Assembly (NCBI RefSeq): GCF_014269185.2
Contig: NZ_JABWRZ020000001.1
Coordinates: forward strand, 3,745,001-3,809,000
Source: Pseudomonas oryzicola
GTDB lineage: Bacteria > Pseudomonadota > Gammaproteobacteria > Pseudomonadales > Pseudomonadaceae
Length of the DNA stretch: 64,000 bases
Reading direction: 5' to 3'
The translations under genes and the position numbers were made by a program. The notes under the pieces are model-generated. The model had not been told where the DNA came from and ran no database searches. It worked only from the letters and a program-made list of their open reading frames with translations. Of this stretch, positions 11,166-22,078 are shown in pieces. The first letter of the stretch is position 1. Each line of letters starts with the position of its first letter.

Positions 11166-12836
11166 ATGAGCCTGCAACTGAGTTTTGCCCAAGCCAGCGC
11201 CACCGGACCGCGCGAGGAAAACCAGGACGCCGTGCGCCTGGTCACCCCGGCGCCGGAGCTGGCCGCCAGCAAGGGCTACCTGTTCGCCCTCGCCGACGGC
11301 GTCAGCCAATGCGCCGATGGTGGCCTGGCGGCACGTGCCAGCCTGCAGGCGCTGGCCCTGGACTACTACGCCACGCCCGCGACCTGGAGCGTGGCCCAGG
11401 CCCTCGACCGCCTGCTGCTGGCGCAGAACCGCTGGCTGCGCGCCCAAGGCAGCGGCCAGCCGTTGCTGACCACCCTCAGCGCACTGGTGCTGCGTGGCCG
11501 GCGCTTTACCCTGGCCCATGTCGGCGACTGCCGGATATACCGCTGGCATGCCGGGCGCCTGCAATGCCTGAGCGAAGACCACGTGTGGGACCAGCCCGGC
11601 ATGCAGCATGTACTGAAGCGCGCGCTGGGCCTGGACCAGCATCTGCTGGTGGATTATCTGGAAGGCGAACTGCAGGCGGGTGAATGCTTCCTTCTGCTCA
11701 GCGACGGGGTCTGGGCCAGCCTGGGCGACCAGCACATCCAGGCCGTGCTGCGCGAGCAACCCGACCTGCAACTGGCCGTCGATACCCTGGTCGCCAGCGC
11801 ACATCTCAACGGCAGCCAGGACAACGCCAGCGCCCTGCTGGTGCAGGTCGAGCAGCTGGGTACGGCCAACCTCGGCGATACCCTGGCGCAATTGCAGCAA
11901 TGGCCGTTACCTGGCCCGCTGCGCGAGGGCCAGGTAATCGATGGCTGGCAAGCCGAAAAGCTGCTCGCACACAGCCGCCAGTCACTGCTGTACCGGGTAC
12001 GCGATGGCCACGGCCAACCCTGGCTGCTCAAGACCCTGCCCGCCGCGCGCGAGCAGGAGCCCGGCGCGGCGCAAGGCCTGTTGCTGGAGGAATGGTTCCT
12101 GCGCCGGGTCGCCGGTCGCCACTTCCCCGAGCTGCACGCGGCCAGCCAGCGCCAGCACCTGTACTACGTGATGCGCGAATACCCCGGCCAGAGCCTGGCG
12201 GCGCTGCTGGCCGAACACGGCCCACTACCCCTGCCACAGTGGCTGGAGCTGGCCCGGCAACTGCTGCAGGCGGTCGGCGTGCTGCACCGGCGCAACCTGC
12301 TGCACCGCGACATCAAGCCGGAGAACCTGCACCTGGGCAGCGACGGCCAGTTGCGCCTTCTGGACTTCGGCCTGGCCTACTGCCCGGGCCTGTCCGAAGG
12401 CATGCTGCACGAGCTGCCGGGCACGCCTTCGTACATTGCCCCGGAAGCCTTCGATGGTTACCCGCCCAGCCCGCGTCAGGACCTGTATGCCGTCGGCGTT
12501 ACGCTGTACCACCTGCTGACCGGGCATTACCCGTACGGCGAGGTCGAGGCTTTCCAGCGCCCGCGCTTCGGCCAGCCGGTCAGCGCTGCGCGCTATCGCC
12601 CCGACCTGCCGGAATGGCTGCAGCACAACCTGCAGCAGGCGCTGGCGGCCGACCCGGCGCAGCGTTTCGAAACCGCCGAACACTGGTTGCTGCTGCTCGA
12701 GCGTGGCGACCGCCAGGAACTGCCCGATCGGCCACGGCCATTGCTGGAACGCGAGCCACTGAAAGTGTGGCGCAGCCTGGCCCTGCTGTCCCTGCTGTTC
12801 AACCTGATCTTGCTGCTCACCCTGCTCAAGGGCTGA
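11166..12836 (+). CDS. Fused PP2C-type phosphatase and Ser/Thr protein kinase, C-terminal membrane anchor
   Basis: This 556-aa two-domain signalling protein begins with a PP2C phosphatase (about residues 1-240). Its metal-binding acidic motifs are present: EENQD near 18-22, LADGVS near 43, HVGDCRIYR, LLSDGVW and SQDNAS. The C-terminal half is a Hanks-type kinase (about 265-520) with HRDIKPEN near 380 and DFG near 400, so it looks catalytically complete. A final hydrophobic helix (about 536-554) suggests a single C-terminal membrane anchor. It sits between a nitrate transporter and cobA with 9-bp and 27-bp gaps, implying co-expression under nitrate control. Its substrate is unknown. Control of nitrate uptake or reduction is inference from context only. 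Confidence 0.88.
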   Translation: MSLQLSFAQASATGPREENQDAVRLVTPAPELAASKGYLFALADGVSQCADGGLAARASLQALALDYYATPATWSVAQALDRLLLAQNRWLRAQGSGQPLLTTLSALVLRGRRFTLAHVGDCRIYRWHAGRLQCLSEDHVWDQPGMQHVLKRALGLDQHLLVDYLEGELQAGECFLLLSDGVWASLGDQHIQAVLREQPDLQLAVDTLVASAHLNGSQDNASALLVQVEQLGTANLGDTLAQLQQWPLPGPLREGQVIDGWQAEKLLAHSRQSLLYRVRDGHGQPWLLKTLPAAREQEPGAAQGLLLEEWFLRRVAGRHFPELHAASQRQHLYYVMREYPGQSLAALLAEHGPLPLPQWLELARQLLQAVGVLHRRNLLHRDIKPENLHLGSDGQLRLLDFGLAYCPGLSEGMLHELPGTPSYIAPEAFDGYPPSPRQDLYAVGVTLYHLLTGHYPYGEVEAFQRPRFGQPVSAARYRPDLPEWLQHNLQQALAADPAQRFETAEHWLLLLERGDRQELPDRPRPLLEREPLKVWRSLALLSLLFNLILLLTLLKG

Positions 12837-12863
12837 ACGCACTCTGCCGATGAGGAAATGCTG

Positions 12864-13604
12864 ATGAATGCAAAAGTCTGGCTGGTCGGTGCCGGCCCTG
12901 GTGACCCCGAGCTGCTCACCCTCAAGGCCGTGCGCGCCCTGCAGCAGGCCGCCGTGGTGATGATCGACGATCTGGTTAACCCGGCAGTGCTGGAGCATTG
13001 CCCCCAGGCGCGGGTGATTGCCGTGGGCAAGCGCGGTGGCTGCCGCTCCACGCCGCAAGCGTTCATCCAGCGCCTGATGTTGCGCCATGCCCGGCAAGGG
13101 CGTTGCGTGGTGCGGCTCAAAGGCGGCGACCCGTGCATTTTTGGCCGTGGTGGCGAAGAGGCGCTGTGGCTGCAGGAACATGGCATCGAGGTGGAAGTGG
13201 TCAACGGCATCACTGCCGGCCTGGCCGGGGCCACGCAATGCGGCATTTCCCTGACCTCACGGGGTGTGAGCCGGGGCGTGACGCTGGTAACGGCGCATAC
13301 CCAGGACGACAGCGAACTGAACTGGACGGCCTTGGCCCAGGGTGGAACGACGCTGGTGGTGTATATGGGGGTAGCCCGGCTGGAGCAGGTGCGCCAAGGG
13401 CTGCTGGACGGTGGCATGGCTCCGGGGATGCCGGTGGCGATGATCGAAAATGCCTCGTTACCGCAGCAGCGGGCATGCTGGAGCGATGTGCGGAGGATGG
13501 TGGAGGCTGCGCGGGGGTTCGGCTTGCGTAGCCCGGCGATACTGGTAATCGGCGAGGTGGCTGGGGGCCAGGCGGTTCAGGCACTGGTGGCGGTAGGCGG
13601 ATGA
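12864..13604 (+). CDS. cobA: Uroporphyrinogen-III C-methyltransferase
   Basis: This enzyme transfers two methyl groups from S-adenosylmethionine to uroporphyrinogen III, giving precorrin-2 on the route to siroheme. The 246-aa protein shows the family motifs GAGPGDPELLTLKA near the N-terminus, RLKGGDPCIFGRGGEE in the middle, and GITAGLAGATQCGISLTSRG. It lacks the CysG dehydrogenase/chelatase part, so it is a stand-alone SUMT. I chose ATG 12864 over ATG 12858 because the GAGGA Shine-Dalgarno sequence is then correctly spaced. Its place in the nitrate operon fits the need for siroheme in assimilatory nitrite reductase. Confidence 0.94.
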   Translation: MNAKVWLVGAGPGDPELLTLKAVRALQQAAVVMIDDLVNPAVLEHCPQARVIAVGKRGGCRSTPQAFIQRLMLRHARQGRCVVRLKGGDPCIFGRGGEEALWLQEHGIEVEVVNGITAGLAGATQCGISLTSRGVSRGVTLVTAHTQDDSELNWTALAQGGTTLVVYMGVARLEQVRQGLLDGGMAPGMPVAMIENASLPQQRACWSDVRRMVEAARGFGLRSPAILVIGEVAGGQAVQALVAVGG

Positions 13605-13611
13605 GGCAAAG

Positions 13612-13637
13612 AAAAACCCGGCCGAGGCCGGGTTTTT
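13612..13637. terminator. Bidirectional terminator between cobA and oprF
   Basis: This is a perfect palindrome: AAAAACCCGGCC (13612-13623), GA, then GGCCGGGTTTTT (13626-13637). It gives a GC stem with a T-tract on each strand and serves both converging genes. Confidence 0.95.
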
Positions 13638-13655
13638 CGTGAAGCTTCAAACCAA

Positions 13656-14690
13656 TTACTTGGCCTGGGCTTCTACCTGAGCTTCAACGCGACGGTTGAT
13701 AGCGCGGCCTTCTTCGGTGGCGTTGTCGGCAACCGGACGGGTTTCGCCGTAGCCAACCGAGTCAACACGGCTAGCTTCTACGCCGTACTGCTGGGTCAGG
13801 ACCTGCTTGACAGCGTTGGCACGACGCTCGGACAGCTTCTGGTTGTAAGCGTCTGGGCCGACGGAGTCAGTGTGACCTTCCACGGTGGTGGTGGTCTGTG
13901 GGTACTGCTTCATGAAGTCAGCCAGGTTCTTGATGTCGCCGTAGCTGTTTGGCTTGACGACCGACTTGTCGAAGTCGAACTTGACGTCCAGCTCAACGCG
14001 AACGACTTCGGCAACAGCCGGGCAGCCATCAGCGTCAACGGTGACGTTGGCCGGGGTGTCCGGGCACTTGTCAACGTTGTCGCAAACGCCGTCGTTGTCG
14101 GAGTCGGAGCAGACTTCAGCAACAGGAGCCGGAGCAGCTTCAGCTTGCTTCGGGCTACCGCCGAAGTTCAGGCCAACGCCAACGCTCGGGGCCCACTCGG
14201 TGTCGCCCTGGTCGATGTTGTATTGAGCTTCTACGCCGGCACGGGCGTAGAACATGTCGGTGATGTACCACTTGGCGCCAGCGCCAACGTTGGCGAAGGT
14301 GGAGTGGTCACGACCGCCACGGCCGGTCTGGCCCAGCGACTGGTGCGAGAAACCAGCGGAAACGTACGGACGGATAGCGTCGTACGGGTTGTTGAAGTGG
14401 TAAACGGCGTCCAGGGCGGTGTTCGAGCCCTTGATGTTCTTGCCGTCTTCGCCACGAGCGTTGTGAACTTCGTCGTAGCCCAGACGCAGCTCAACGTCGT
14501 CGGTCAGGAAGTAACCGATCGAACCGCCGAACAGGTTGCCGTCGTTCTTGAAGTCGCGCTGGCTGTCGAAGAACTCTTTCTTGTAGAAGACTTCAGTTTC
14601 GACGGCGCCTTGGCCTTGCGCCATAGCGCCAATCGAAGTGGCGGCTACAAGCGAACCAATGGCCAAGCCCAAGGTGTTTTTCAATTTCAT
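13656..14690 (-). CDS. oprF: Major outer-membrane porin and peptidoglycan-binding protein OprF
   Basis: This is the abundant OmpA-family protein of pseudomonads. It links the outer membrane to peptidoglycan and forms a slow general porin. The protein is 344 aa with a signal peptide (MKLKNTLGLAIGSLVAATSIGAMA) and an eight-stranded barrel region (about 25-185). A cysteine-bearing acidic linker follows (DSDNDGVCDNVDKCPDTP, four Cys in all), then a C-terminal OmpA domain (about 230-340) with the GHTDSVG and LSERRANAV motifs. Codon use is strongly biased, as expected for a highly expressed gene. It lies downstream of sigX, which is known to drive oprF in Pseudomonas. The 111-bp gap contains its own promoter region. 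Confidence 0.97.
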   Translation of the reverse strand: MKLKNTLGLAIGSLVAATSIGAMAQGQGAVETEVFYKKEFFDSQRDFKNDGNLFGGSIGYFLTDDVELRLGYDEVHNARGEDGKNIKGSNTALDAVYHFNNPYDAIRPYVSAGFSHQSLGQTGRGGRDHSTFANVGAGAKWYITDMFYARAGVEAQYNIDQGDTEWAPSVGVGLNFGGSPKQAEAAPAPVAEVCSDSDNDGVCDNVDKCPDTPANVTVDADGCPAVAEVVRVELDVKFDFDKSVVKPNSYGDIKNLADFMKQYPQTTTTVEGHTDSVGPDAYNQKLSERRANAVKQVLTQQYGVEASRVDSVGYGETRPVADNATEEGRAINRRVEAQVEAQAK

Positions 14691-14801
14691 CCGTTAAATC
14701 CCCATCTGGTGATAGTTAAGCAGTCCCACCACAAACAAGGGGGACAACTCGACGGCAAGTCTAGCAGAACTCGCCGGTTCGTTAGAGATATTTGCACGCC
14801 C

Positions 14802-15392
14802 CTAAGTTTCATCAAGGCCGGCAAATTTCTCCCGAAGCTTGTCTAGCGCGCGCTTGTAGCGCATTTTCGTCGCGCTCAGGCCCATGTGCATGATGTCGGC
14901 AATTTCCTGAAATTCCAGCTCTGCGACAAAACGTAGCACCAGAATTTCCCGGTCAATCGGGTTCACATGCACCAGCCACTTGTCCAGCCCGCCTTTTTCT
15001 TCCGGTTTCGGCGCCTTTTCCTCGGACGCCTCTTCCACCGGGTCCAGGCTCAAGGCATCCATCAAACGGCGCTTGCGGCGCTCCTTGCGGTACTGGGTAA
15101 TGCATTCGTTGTAGGTGATGCTGTAGAGCCAGGTCTTGAACTTGGACTTGCCTTCGAAGTTCTTCAACCCGTAGAGCACTTTCAGCATGACCTCCTGACA
15201 GACATCGTCCGCGTCACGGTCGTTCCCCAGGTAACGCGCACAGACGTTGAACAGGGTCCGTTGATAGCGCCGCATGAGCTCCTCATAGGCGCGGGTAACG
15301 TGGTACAGCTCCTCATGCGAACGCGCCACCAACTCTTCGTCGGTGAGCTCGCGGGGGTCATAGCGCATGGGCGGCGAATGAACTTTATTCAA
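14802..15392 (-). CDS. sigX: ECF sigma factor SigX
   Basis: This 196-aa extracytoplasmic-function sigma factor has region 2 (YQRTLFNVCARYLGNDRDAD and CQEVMLKVLYGLKNFEGK) and region 4 (LVLRFVAELEFQEIADIM). It closely follows the known Pseudomonas SigX layout, including the charged linker rich in E and K. SigX responds to envelope and osmotic stress and controls oprF, cmpX and lipid genes. The full-length family N-terminus (MNKVHSPPMRYDPREL) requires a TTG start at 15392. An internal ATG at 15368 would drop eight residues, and neither has a strong Shine-Dalgarno sequence. No anti-sigma gene is adjacent, as is usual for this locus. Confidence 0.93.
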   Translation of the reverse strand: MNKVHSPPMRYDPRELTDEELVARSHEELYHVTRAYEELMRRYQRTLFNVCARYLGNDRDADDVCQEVMLKVLYGLKNFEGKSKFKTWLYSITYNECITQYRKERRKRRLMDALSLDPVEEASEEKAPKPEEKGGLDKWLVHVNPIDREILVLRFVAELEFQEIADIMHMGLSATKMRYKRALDKLREKFAGLDET

Positions 15393-15422
15393 AACGGATC
15401 TGGCCGACAGTCAGGTCAATGT

Positions 15423-15455
15423 CGCCGCGTGACCCCGTGGGTCGATTTTCGCGGC
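15423..15455. promoter_or_regulatory. Two-part dyad in the cmpX-sigX gap
   Basis: An outer GCCGCG/CGCGGC pair (15423-15428, 15450-15455) encloses an inner GACCC-CGT-GGGTC hairpin (15431-15443). It lies 30-60 bp upstream of the sigX start, so it could be a weak terminator for cmpX or a control site for sigX. The role is not known. Confidence 0.4.
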
Positions 15456-15480
15456 GGCATACATTAACAGCTTTGTGCGG

Positions 15481-16305
15481 TTAGCGGCTATTGACTCGCT
15501 GTTCCAGCAGCTCGCGGTTGGACAGCGACACCAGTTCGCCATCATCGGTCAGCAGTGTAGTCTTCACCGTACCGATCTCCTCGATCTGCCCTTCGACCTC
15601 GCCAATCCGCACCTGCTGGCCTACCTGGTACAGCTCGCGCACGTAGATGCCAGCCAGGATCTGCCCGGCAATTTCGCGGCTACCGAGGCCCATCGCCAGC
15701 GCAACGGCCAGACCAACGGTAATCAGCCCGATCACGATCACGTGGTTCAGCAGGTCGGTTTTCACCTCCAGCTGACTGATGGCCACCGAGATGCTGATGA
15801 TGATCACCAGGCCCTGGGTGATACGCCCCAGGCCGGCCGAGTATTCCAGGCCAATGCCTTCGGCAGCGCCACGCACCAGGCCGTTGGCGACCTGGGCCAG
15901 GAGCACGCCGGCGAGCAGCACCAGGGCCGCGCCGAATACCTTCGGCAGGTACAGGGCGAGCATGTCGAGGGTCGCCGAGACCCGTTCCAGGCCCAGCGAC
16001 TCCGCCGCCGAGACCAGGAAGATGAGCAGCACGAACCAGTAGACGACCTTGCCGATCAAGGTCGAAATCGGCACCTGGATGCCGACCCGGCCGAGCATCT
16101 TGGTCAGCCCGGTGCCGGCCATCAGGCGGTCCAGGCCGAACTTGGCGAGCAGTTTGGACAGCAGCGTGTCGAGCAGCTTGGCCACCACGAAACCGAGCAG
16201 CACCACGACCAGCGCGCCGAACAGGTTGGGGATGAAGTTCGCTACCTTGGTCCAAAGGGCAGTCATGGCAGTGACCAGGCTCTGGGTCCAGAGATCGAGT
16301 TCCAT
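15481..16305 (-). CDS. cmpX: CmpX, small-conductance mechanosensitive-channel-like membrane protein
   Basis: This 274-aa inner-membrane protein has several long hydrophobic segments (IPNLFGALVVVLLGFVVAKLL, VVYWFVLLIFLVSAA, VFGAALVLLAGVLLAQV, VIVIGLITVGLAVALAMGLG). Its C-terminal soluble part (GQILAGIYVRELYQVGQQVRIGEVEGQIEEIGTVKTTLL) resembles the beta domain of MscS-family channels. In Pseudomonas CmpX belongs to the SigX neighbourhood and affects envelope homeostasis and cyclic di-GMP signalling. ATG 16305 was chosen. A TTG two codons upstream is possible. The start follows the crfX stop codon by 2 bp, so the two are co-transcribed and probably translationally linked. Confidence 0.87.
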   Translation of the reverse strand: MELDLWTQSLVTAMTALWTKVANFIPNLFGALVVVLLGFVVAKLLDTLLSKLLAKFGLDRLMAGTGLTKMLGRVGIQVPISTLIGKVVYWFVLLIFLVSAAESLGLERVSATLDMLALYLPKVFGAALVLLAGVLLAQVANGLVRGAAEGIGLEYSAGLGRITQGLVIIISISVAISQLEVKTDLLNHVIVIGLITVGLAVALAMGLGSREIAGQILAGIYVRELYQVGQQVRIGEVEGQIEEIGTVKTTLLTDDGELVSLSNRELLEQRVNSR

Positions 16306-16307
16306 AT

Positions 16308-16580
16308 TCAATCGGCCTTATCTGCTTTGCTGCCATTGGCAGCGTTGCGGGAAGAATGTCGGCGCACCGGCGCAACATGCGCCGCGCCATTGTTCACGGC
16401 GATCAGCAGCGCCTGGCTCCAGCGGCCAAGCAGGCTGAACAGGTCACCGGCGCCAACCTGGCGGTTGGCGGTTTTCAGCACGCGACCCAGGCAGGCGGCG
16501 TCATCCCGGTCGTCCCGGTCATTGCCGGAGGGTGACGCCTTGAGCAGGTCACGCAGGGATTCTTCAAACGGATCGTGCAT
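16308..16580 (-). CDS. crfX: CrfX-like small protein of the sigX locus
   Basis: This 90-aa hydrophilic protein has a short moderately hydrophobic stretch (LFSLLGRWSQALLIAVNNGAA) and a basic, charged tail. Position and size match the small crfX/cfrX gene between cmaX and cmpX in the SigX neighbourhood of Pseudomonas. No recognised catalytic motif is present. ATG 16580 (MHDPFEESLRD) has GAGGTG directly upstream. An in-frame GTG two codons earlier is less likely. It lies 2 bp ahead of cmpX on the same strand, suggesting a shared transcript. Its function is unknown; the assignment rests mainly on synteny. Confidence 0.72.
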   Translation of the reverse strand: MHDPFEESLRDLLKASPSGNDRDDRDDAACLGRVLKTANRQVGAGDLFSLLGRWSQALLIAVNNGAAHVAPVRRHSSRNAANGSKADKAD

Positions 16581-16734
16581 GGGCACCTCGCGCAGTGTCA
16601 GTCAGAGACGAGATGGCCGGGCGATGGGTCACACATCGCACTGGGACGGATGTTTCAAAATGCATGCGCGCTGGCTTATTAGCGGACAGGCCCGTTCCCA
16701 CCGGAGTGCCACTCGCCCTCAAACCTGTGCTGTT

Positions 16735-16774
16735 CCTGTGGGAGCGGGCATGCCCGCGAAGAGGCCGGTGCAGG
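16735..16774. repeat. REP-like element (single unit)
   Basis: CCTGTGGGAGCGGGCATGCCCGCGAAG contains the imperfect palindrome GCGGGCATGCCCGC. It is followed by AGGCCGGTGCAGG, the same flank as the REP pair after ppsR. It lies between zntB and crfX. Confidence 0.75.
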
Positions 16775-16785
16775 TCAATCAACAT

Positions 16786-17781
16786 CTACACCCACCGCAA
16801 CCGGCGGAACAGCCACCACTGCCCCACCGCCAGGCCCAGCACCACGATGCAGGCAAACAGGAAGCCGTAGGGGTTTTCCGCGCCCGGTATCCCACCGACA
16901 TTGATGCCCAGCAGCCCGGTGATGAAGCTCATGGGCAGGAAGATGCAGGTGATGATGCCGAAACGGTACATGGTGCGGTTCATCCGCTCGCTGCGCCGGC
17001 GGTCCTGGCTTTCCAGTACCAGCGCGGCACGTTCACGGGCCAGTTCCAGCTCTTCGAGGTAGCGGATCAGGCTGTTGTTCAGTTCGTTCCAGTAATCGGC
17101 ATCGGCATTGGCAAACCAGCTCCATTTGCTGCGTGACAGCTGGGCGTAGATTTCCCGCTGCGGGGCGAGAAAACGGCGCAGGCTGGCAGCGCGCCGGCGG
17201 ATCTGCTGCAGGCAACCGTTTTCAGGTGTGTACCGTTCGTCGGATTCGACCTTTTCTTCCTCCAGGTCGACCTGTTCGGACAGGTCGCTGACCAGGCCCT
17301 GGACCTTCTCCGTCAGCAGTTCGCCCATCAGCAGCAACAGTTCGGAGGCCGATTTTGGCCCCCGGCCCTCTTCGAGCTGCTGGAGAATCTCGTCACTGGC
17401 ACGCAATGGCCGCAGGCGTAGCGAGATGACCCGCTGCGCCTCGGCGAAGATGCGCACCGAGACCATGTCTTCAGGCTCGGCACCCGGGTTGAGGTTGACC
17501 CCACGCAGGAACAGCAACAGTTGCTCCGGCGCCATGGGCAGCAAACGCGGGCGGGTGTTTTCTTCCAGCAGCAGCTCACAGGCGAACTCGCTCAGCCCGC
17601 TGTCGTGCAGCAGCCAGGTACGGGTTTGCGGATGGCTGCGGTCCCAGTGCAGCCACAGGCTCTGCTCGGGTTGCAGCTGCAGGTCGTCCAGTTCGGTACG
17701 GGCAATCGAGCGCGCGCCGCCTTTGCCATCGAGCACCAGGGCATGGACCAGCCCCCACTGCGCGTTGTCTTCCTCGAACAT
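16786..17781 (-). CDS. zntB: Zinc/cation transporter of the CorA/ZntB family (CmaX)
   Basis: This 331-aa protein has a large cytoplasmic N-terminal domain and two C-terminal membrane helices (about 270-292 and 302-322), the CorA superfamily plan. The loop after the first helix reads GINVGGIPG rather than the CorA signature GMN. That replacement is typical of ZntB proteins, which move zinc. In Pseudomonas this gene is called cmaX and belongs to the sigX region. ATG 17781 has GGAGC upstream; a TTG one codon earlier is not needed. It is on the same strand as crfX and cmpX but separated by about 205 bp carrying a REP unit, so it may be a separate transcript. Confidence 0.87.
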   Translation of the reverse strand: MFEEDNAQWGLVHALVLDGKGGARSIARTELDDLQLQPEQSLWLHWDRSHPQTRTWLLHDSGLSEFACELLLEENTRPRLLPMAPEQLLLFLRGVNLNPGAEPEDMVSVRIFAEAQRVISLRLRPLRASDEILQQLEEGRGPKSASELLLLMGELLTEKVQGLVSDLSEQVDLEEEKVESDERYTPENGCLQQIRRRAASLRRFLAPQREIYAQLSRSKWSWFANADADYWNELNNSLIRYLEELELARERAALVLESQDRRRSERMNRTMYRFGIITCIFLPMSFITGLLGINVGGIPGAENPYGFLFACIVVLGLAVGQWWLFRRLRWV

Positions 17782-17808
17782 CAAAGCTCCATCAGCGCGG
17801 CTGGCGCA

Positions 17809-18300
17809 TTACGCCGGCATTTCCAGCGGGCTTGGCGAGACCAGCACGCCATTGTTGTCGGCATACACATATTCACCCGGGCGGAAAGTCACCCCGGCGA
17901 AGGTCACCGGCACATTGAGGTCGCCGATGCCACGCTTGTCGGTCTTCATCGGGTGACTGGCCAGGGCCTGTATGCCGACATCGGTCTGGATCAGCACATC
18001 GACGTCACGCACGCAGCCATAGATCACCAGGCCTTCCCAGCCGTTCCTGGCGGCCTTCTCGGCGAGCATGTCACCAAGCAATGCACGGCGTAGCGAGCCA
18101 CCGCCATCGACCACCAGGACCTTGCCCCTGCCATCGAGCTCGACCTGTTCCTTGACCAGCGAGTTGTCCTCGAAGCACTTGATGGTGACGATCTGGCCGC
18201 CGAAGGAATCGCGGCCACCGAAATTGCTGAACATCGGTTCCAGCACCTGCACCAGGTCCGGGTAGGCGTCACACAGGTCGGGCGTTACGTAATGCTGCAT
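17809..18300 (-). CDS. rraA: RraA, regulator of RNase E activity
   Basis: This 163-aa protein matches RraA throughout (start [20 protein letters not shown], then [20 protein letters not shown] and [21 protein letters not shown]). RraA forms a ring-shaped trimer that binds RNase E and reduces mRNA decay. Related aldolase-like proteins share the fold, but the length and N-terminus favour true RraA. AGGAG lies six bases before the ATG. It is read toward zntB with a 27-bp gap, suggesting co-transcription. Confidence 0.93.
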   Translation of the reverse strand: MQHYVTPDLCDAYPDLVQVLEPMFSNFGGRDSFGGQIVTIKCFEDNSLVKEQVELDGRGKVLVVDGGGSLRRALLGDMLAEKAARNGWEGLVIYGCVRDVDVLIQTDVGIQALASHPMKTDKRGIGDLNVPVTFAGVTFRPGEYVYADNNGVLVSPSPLEMPA

Positions 18301-18431
18301 GGGAAACTCCTGTCAGTCACAACGAAAGCGGTTATCGGCCAAGGCTACACCCTGGAGGCTGTTGCAGTCATCCAGGACTGAGCAGTCATGTTTGCCCGTA
18401 CGGTCCTATTGCCGGTACAGGCGCAGCAGAA

Positions 18432-19424
18432 TCAGCTGGCGGGCACAGGCTGCGCCGCCACCGTGGACGCATGCACCGGCAGCAACGGGTCACGCAACCA
18501 GCGCTCCACCAATGGCCACACCTGCAGCTGCGCGGCCTTGCTCACCAGCATGTCGACATGCCCGAAAGCTTCGAAGCCTTCTTCGCGGCCCAGCCGCAGA
18601 AACTGCTTGCGCTCCCCGCCGATCTGCTCGAACAGCTTGTGGCAAGCCCATACCGGGTCCTGGAAGTCGCCCGCGCCGGCCACTGCCAGCAACGGCACAT
18701 CCACCCCGGCAAGCCCGGCCCACCAGTCGTTGTGCTTGTCGCCAAAGCGCCCGAACAGGCCATGCCAGCACATACTCTCCAAGGCCAGGCCAATCGGCTC
18801 GTCCTCCGGCCCACGCTTGAAGCGCGGCCCGGAGATCTGCCCCCAGCGCTTGAGCAGCAGCTTCGCTCCCCAGGCCAGCGGCGGCACCTTCAACGGCCAG
18901 TAGACGCGGCTGATCTGGGTGCCGAACAACGCCACGCTGGCTACCTGCCCAGCCTCCAGAAAGCCACCACCCAGAGCTGCCGCCAGGGTCGTGCCGCCCA
19001 GCGAATGACCGACCCAGTGTGGCGCCTGGCCCGACTGCTCACGCACGAACGCGGCAATCAACGGCAGGTCATCACGGGCATAGGCAGCAACGTTGTTGTG
19101 CTTCCAGTCGCGGTTGCGCGGCGACAGCCCGTGGCCGCGCATTTCCGGGATCCACACATCGAAGCCAGCACGGGCGAGAAAGGCACCCAGGCCGACCCCT
19201 TTTGGCGAATACCAGAAGCGGCGGTTGGAAAAGCTGCCGTGCAAAAGGATGACCGGCGCACCCTGGGCCTGCCCCTGGTCGGCCAAACCCAGGCGGGTCA
19301 CCGCCAGTTCGACGCTAGGGTCAGGGCCGTTGCCGGCCTTGATCCGGTACACGTCTTCGCTGAGGTCGCCGCGGCGTTCGGCACTGAGCAGGGCCACGGG
19401 GAATAAAGTGCTGCTGCTTTGCAT
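18432..19424 (-). CDS. Alpha/beta-fold hydrolase
   Basis: This 330-aa protein has the alpha/beta-hydrolase core. It has an oxyanion-type segment VILLHGSFSNRRFW, the nucleophile elbow GHSLGG (HWVGHSLGGTTLA), an acid-bearing strand (PLLAVAGAGDFQDPVWACHKL) and a catalytic His in GHVDML. It may be an esterase or lipase-like enzyme; the substrate cannot be read from sequence. The chosen start ATG 19424 (MQSSSTLFPVALLSAERRG) lies after the ppsA terminator. Longer frames would run through that hairpin, and an intermediate ATG at 19460 is possible. ppsA is upstream on the same strand but transcriptionally separated. Confidence 0.8.
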   Translation of the reverse strand: MQSSSTLFPVALLSAERRGDLSEDVYRIKAGNGPDPSVELAVTRLGLADQGQAQGAPVILLHGSFSNRRFWYSPKGVGLGAFLARAGFDVWIPEMRGHGLSPRNRDWKHNNVAAYARDDLPLIAAFVREQSGQAPHWVGHSLGGTTLAAALGGGFLEAGQVASVALFGTQISRVYWPLKVPPLAWGAKLLLKRWGQISGPRFKRGPEDEPIGLALESMCWHGLFGRFGDKHNDWWAGLAGVDVPLLAVAGAGDFQDPVWACHKLFEQIGGERKQFLRLGREEGFEAFGHVDMLVSKAAQLQVWPLVERWLRDPLLPVHASTVAAQPVPAS

Positions 19425-19477
19425 AAGGTTGCTTGGTGCATAAAAAAGGGCGGGATCCATTGCTGGAGCTCGCCCTG

Positions 19478-19514
19478 GAAAAACCAGGCGGGGGTACGCC
19501 AGACGTACCCCCGC
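19478..19514 (-). terminator. Rho-independent terminator of ppsA
   Basis: An 11-bp perfect stem (GCGGGGGTACG at 19488-19498 with CGTACCCCCGC at 19504-19514, 5-nt loop) is followed on the minus strand, after a few bases, by a run of five T (19483-19479 region). It lies just past the ppsA stop codon. Confidence 0.85.
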
Positions 19515-19525
19515 GTTCTGCTGCG

Positions 19526-21901
<2,376 letters not shown>

Positions 21902-22078
21902 GGTGATCTCTCCACTAACTGTGTTGGAAAAGCTCAAGGGCGCCCGCCTGCCTTCATTGACTTGGCCGGACGCTTGTGGCCTGTACATGGAAAATAAGTG
22001 AGAATGCCGACAGCCGCATTCGGCAAACCGAACTTATCATATCCAAGAAACGTCATCAGCTTAAGGCCCAGATCGCAA

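Noticed and set aside
9330-11900. 856-aa frame on the minus strand across nasT, the leader and the transporter
   Set aside because: It overlaps three clear genes and a terminator on the other strand, and its translation has no recognisable domain.
12858-12863. Alternative cobA start at ATG 12858
   Set aside because: The Shine-Dalgarno GAGGA is only a couple of bases upstream of it, too close. ATG 12864 has proper spacing.
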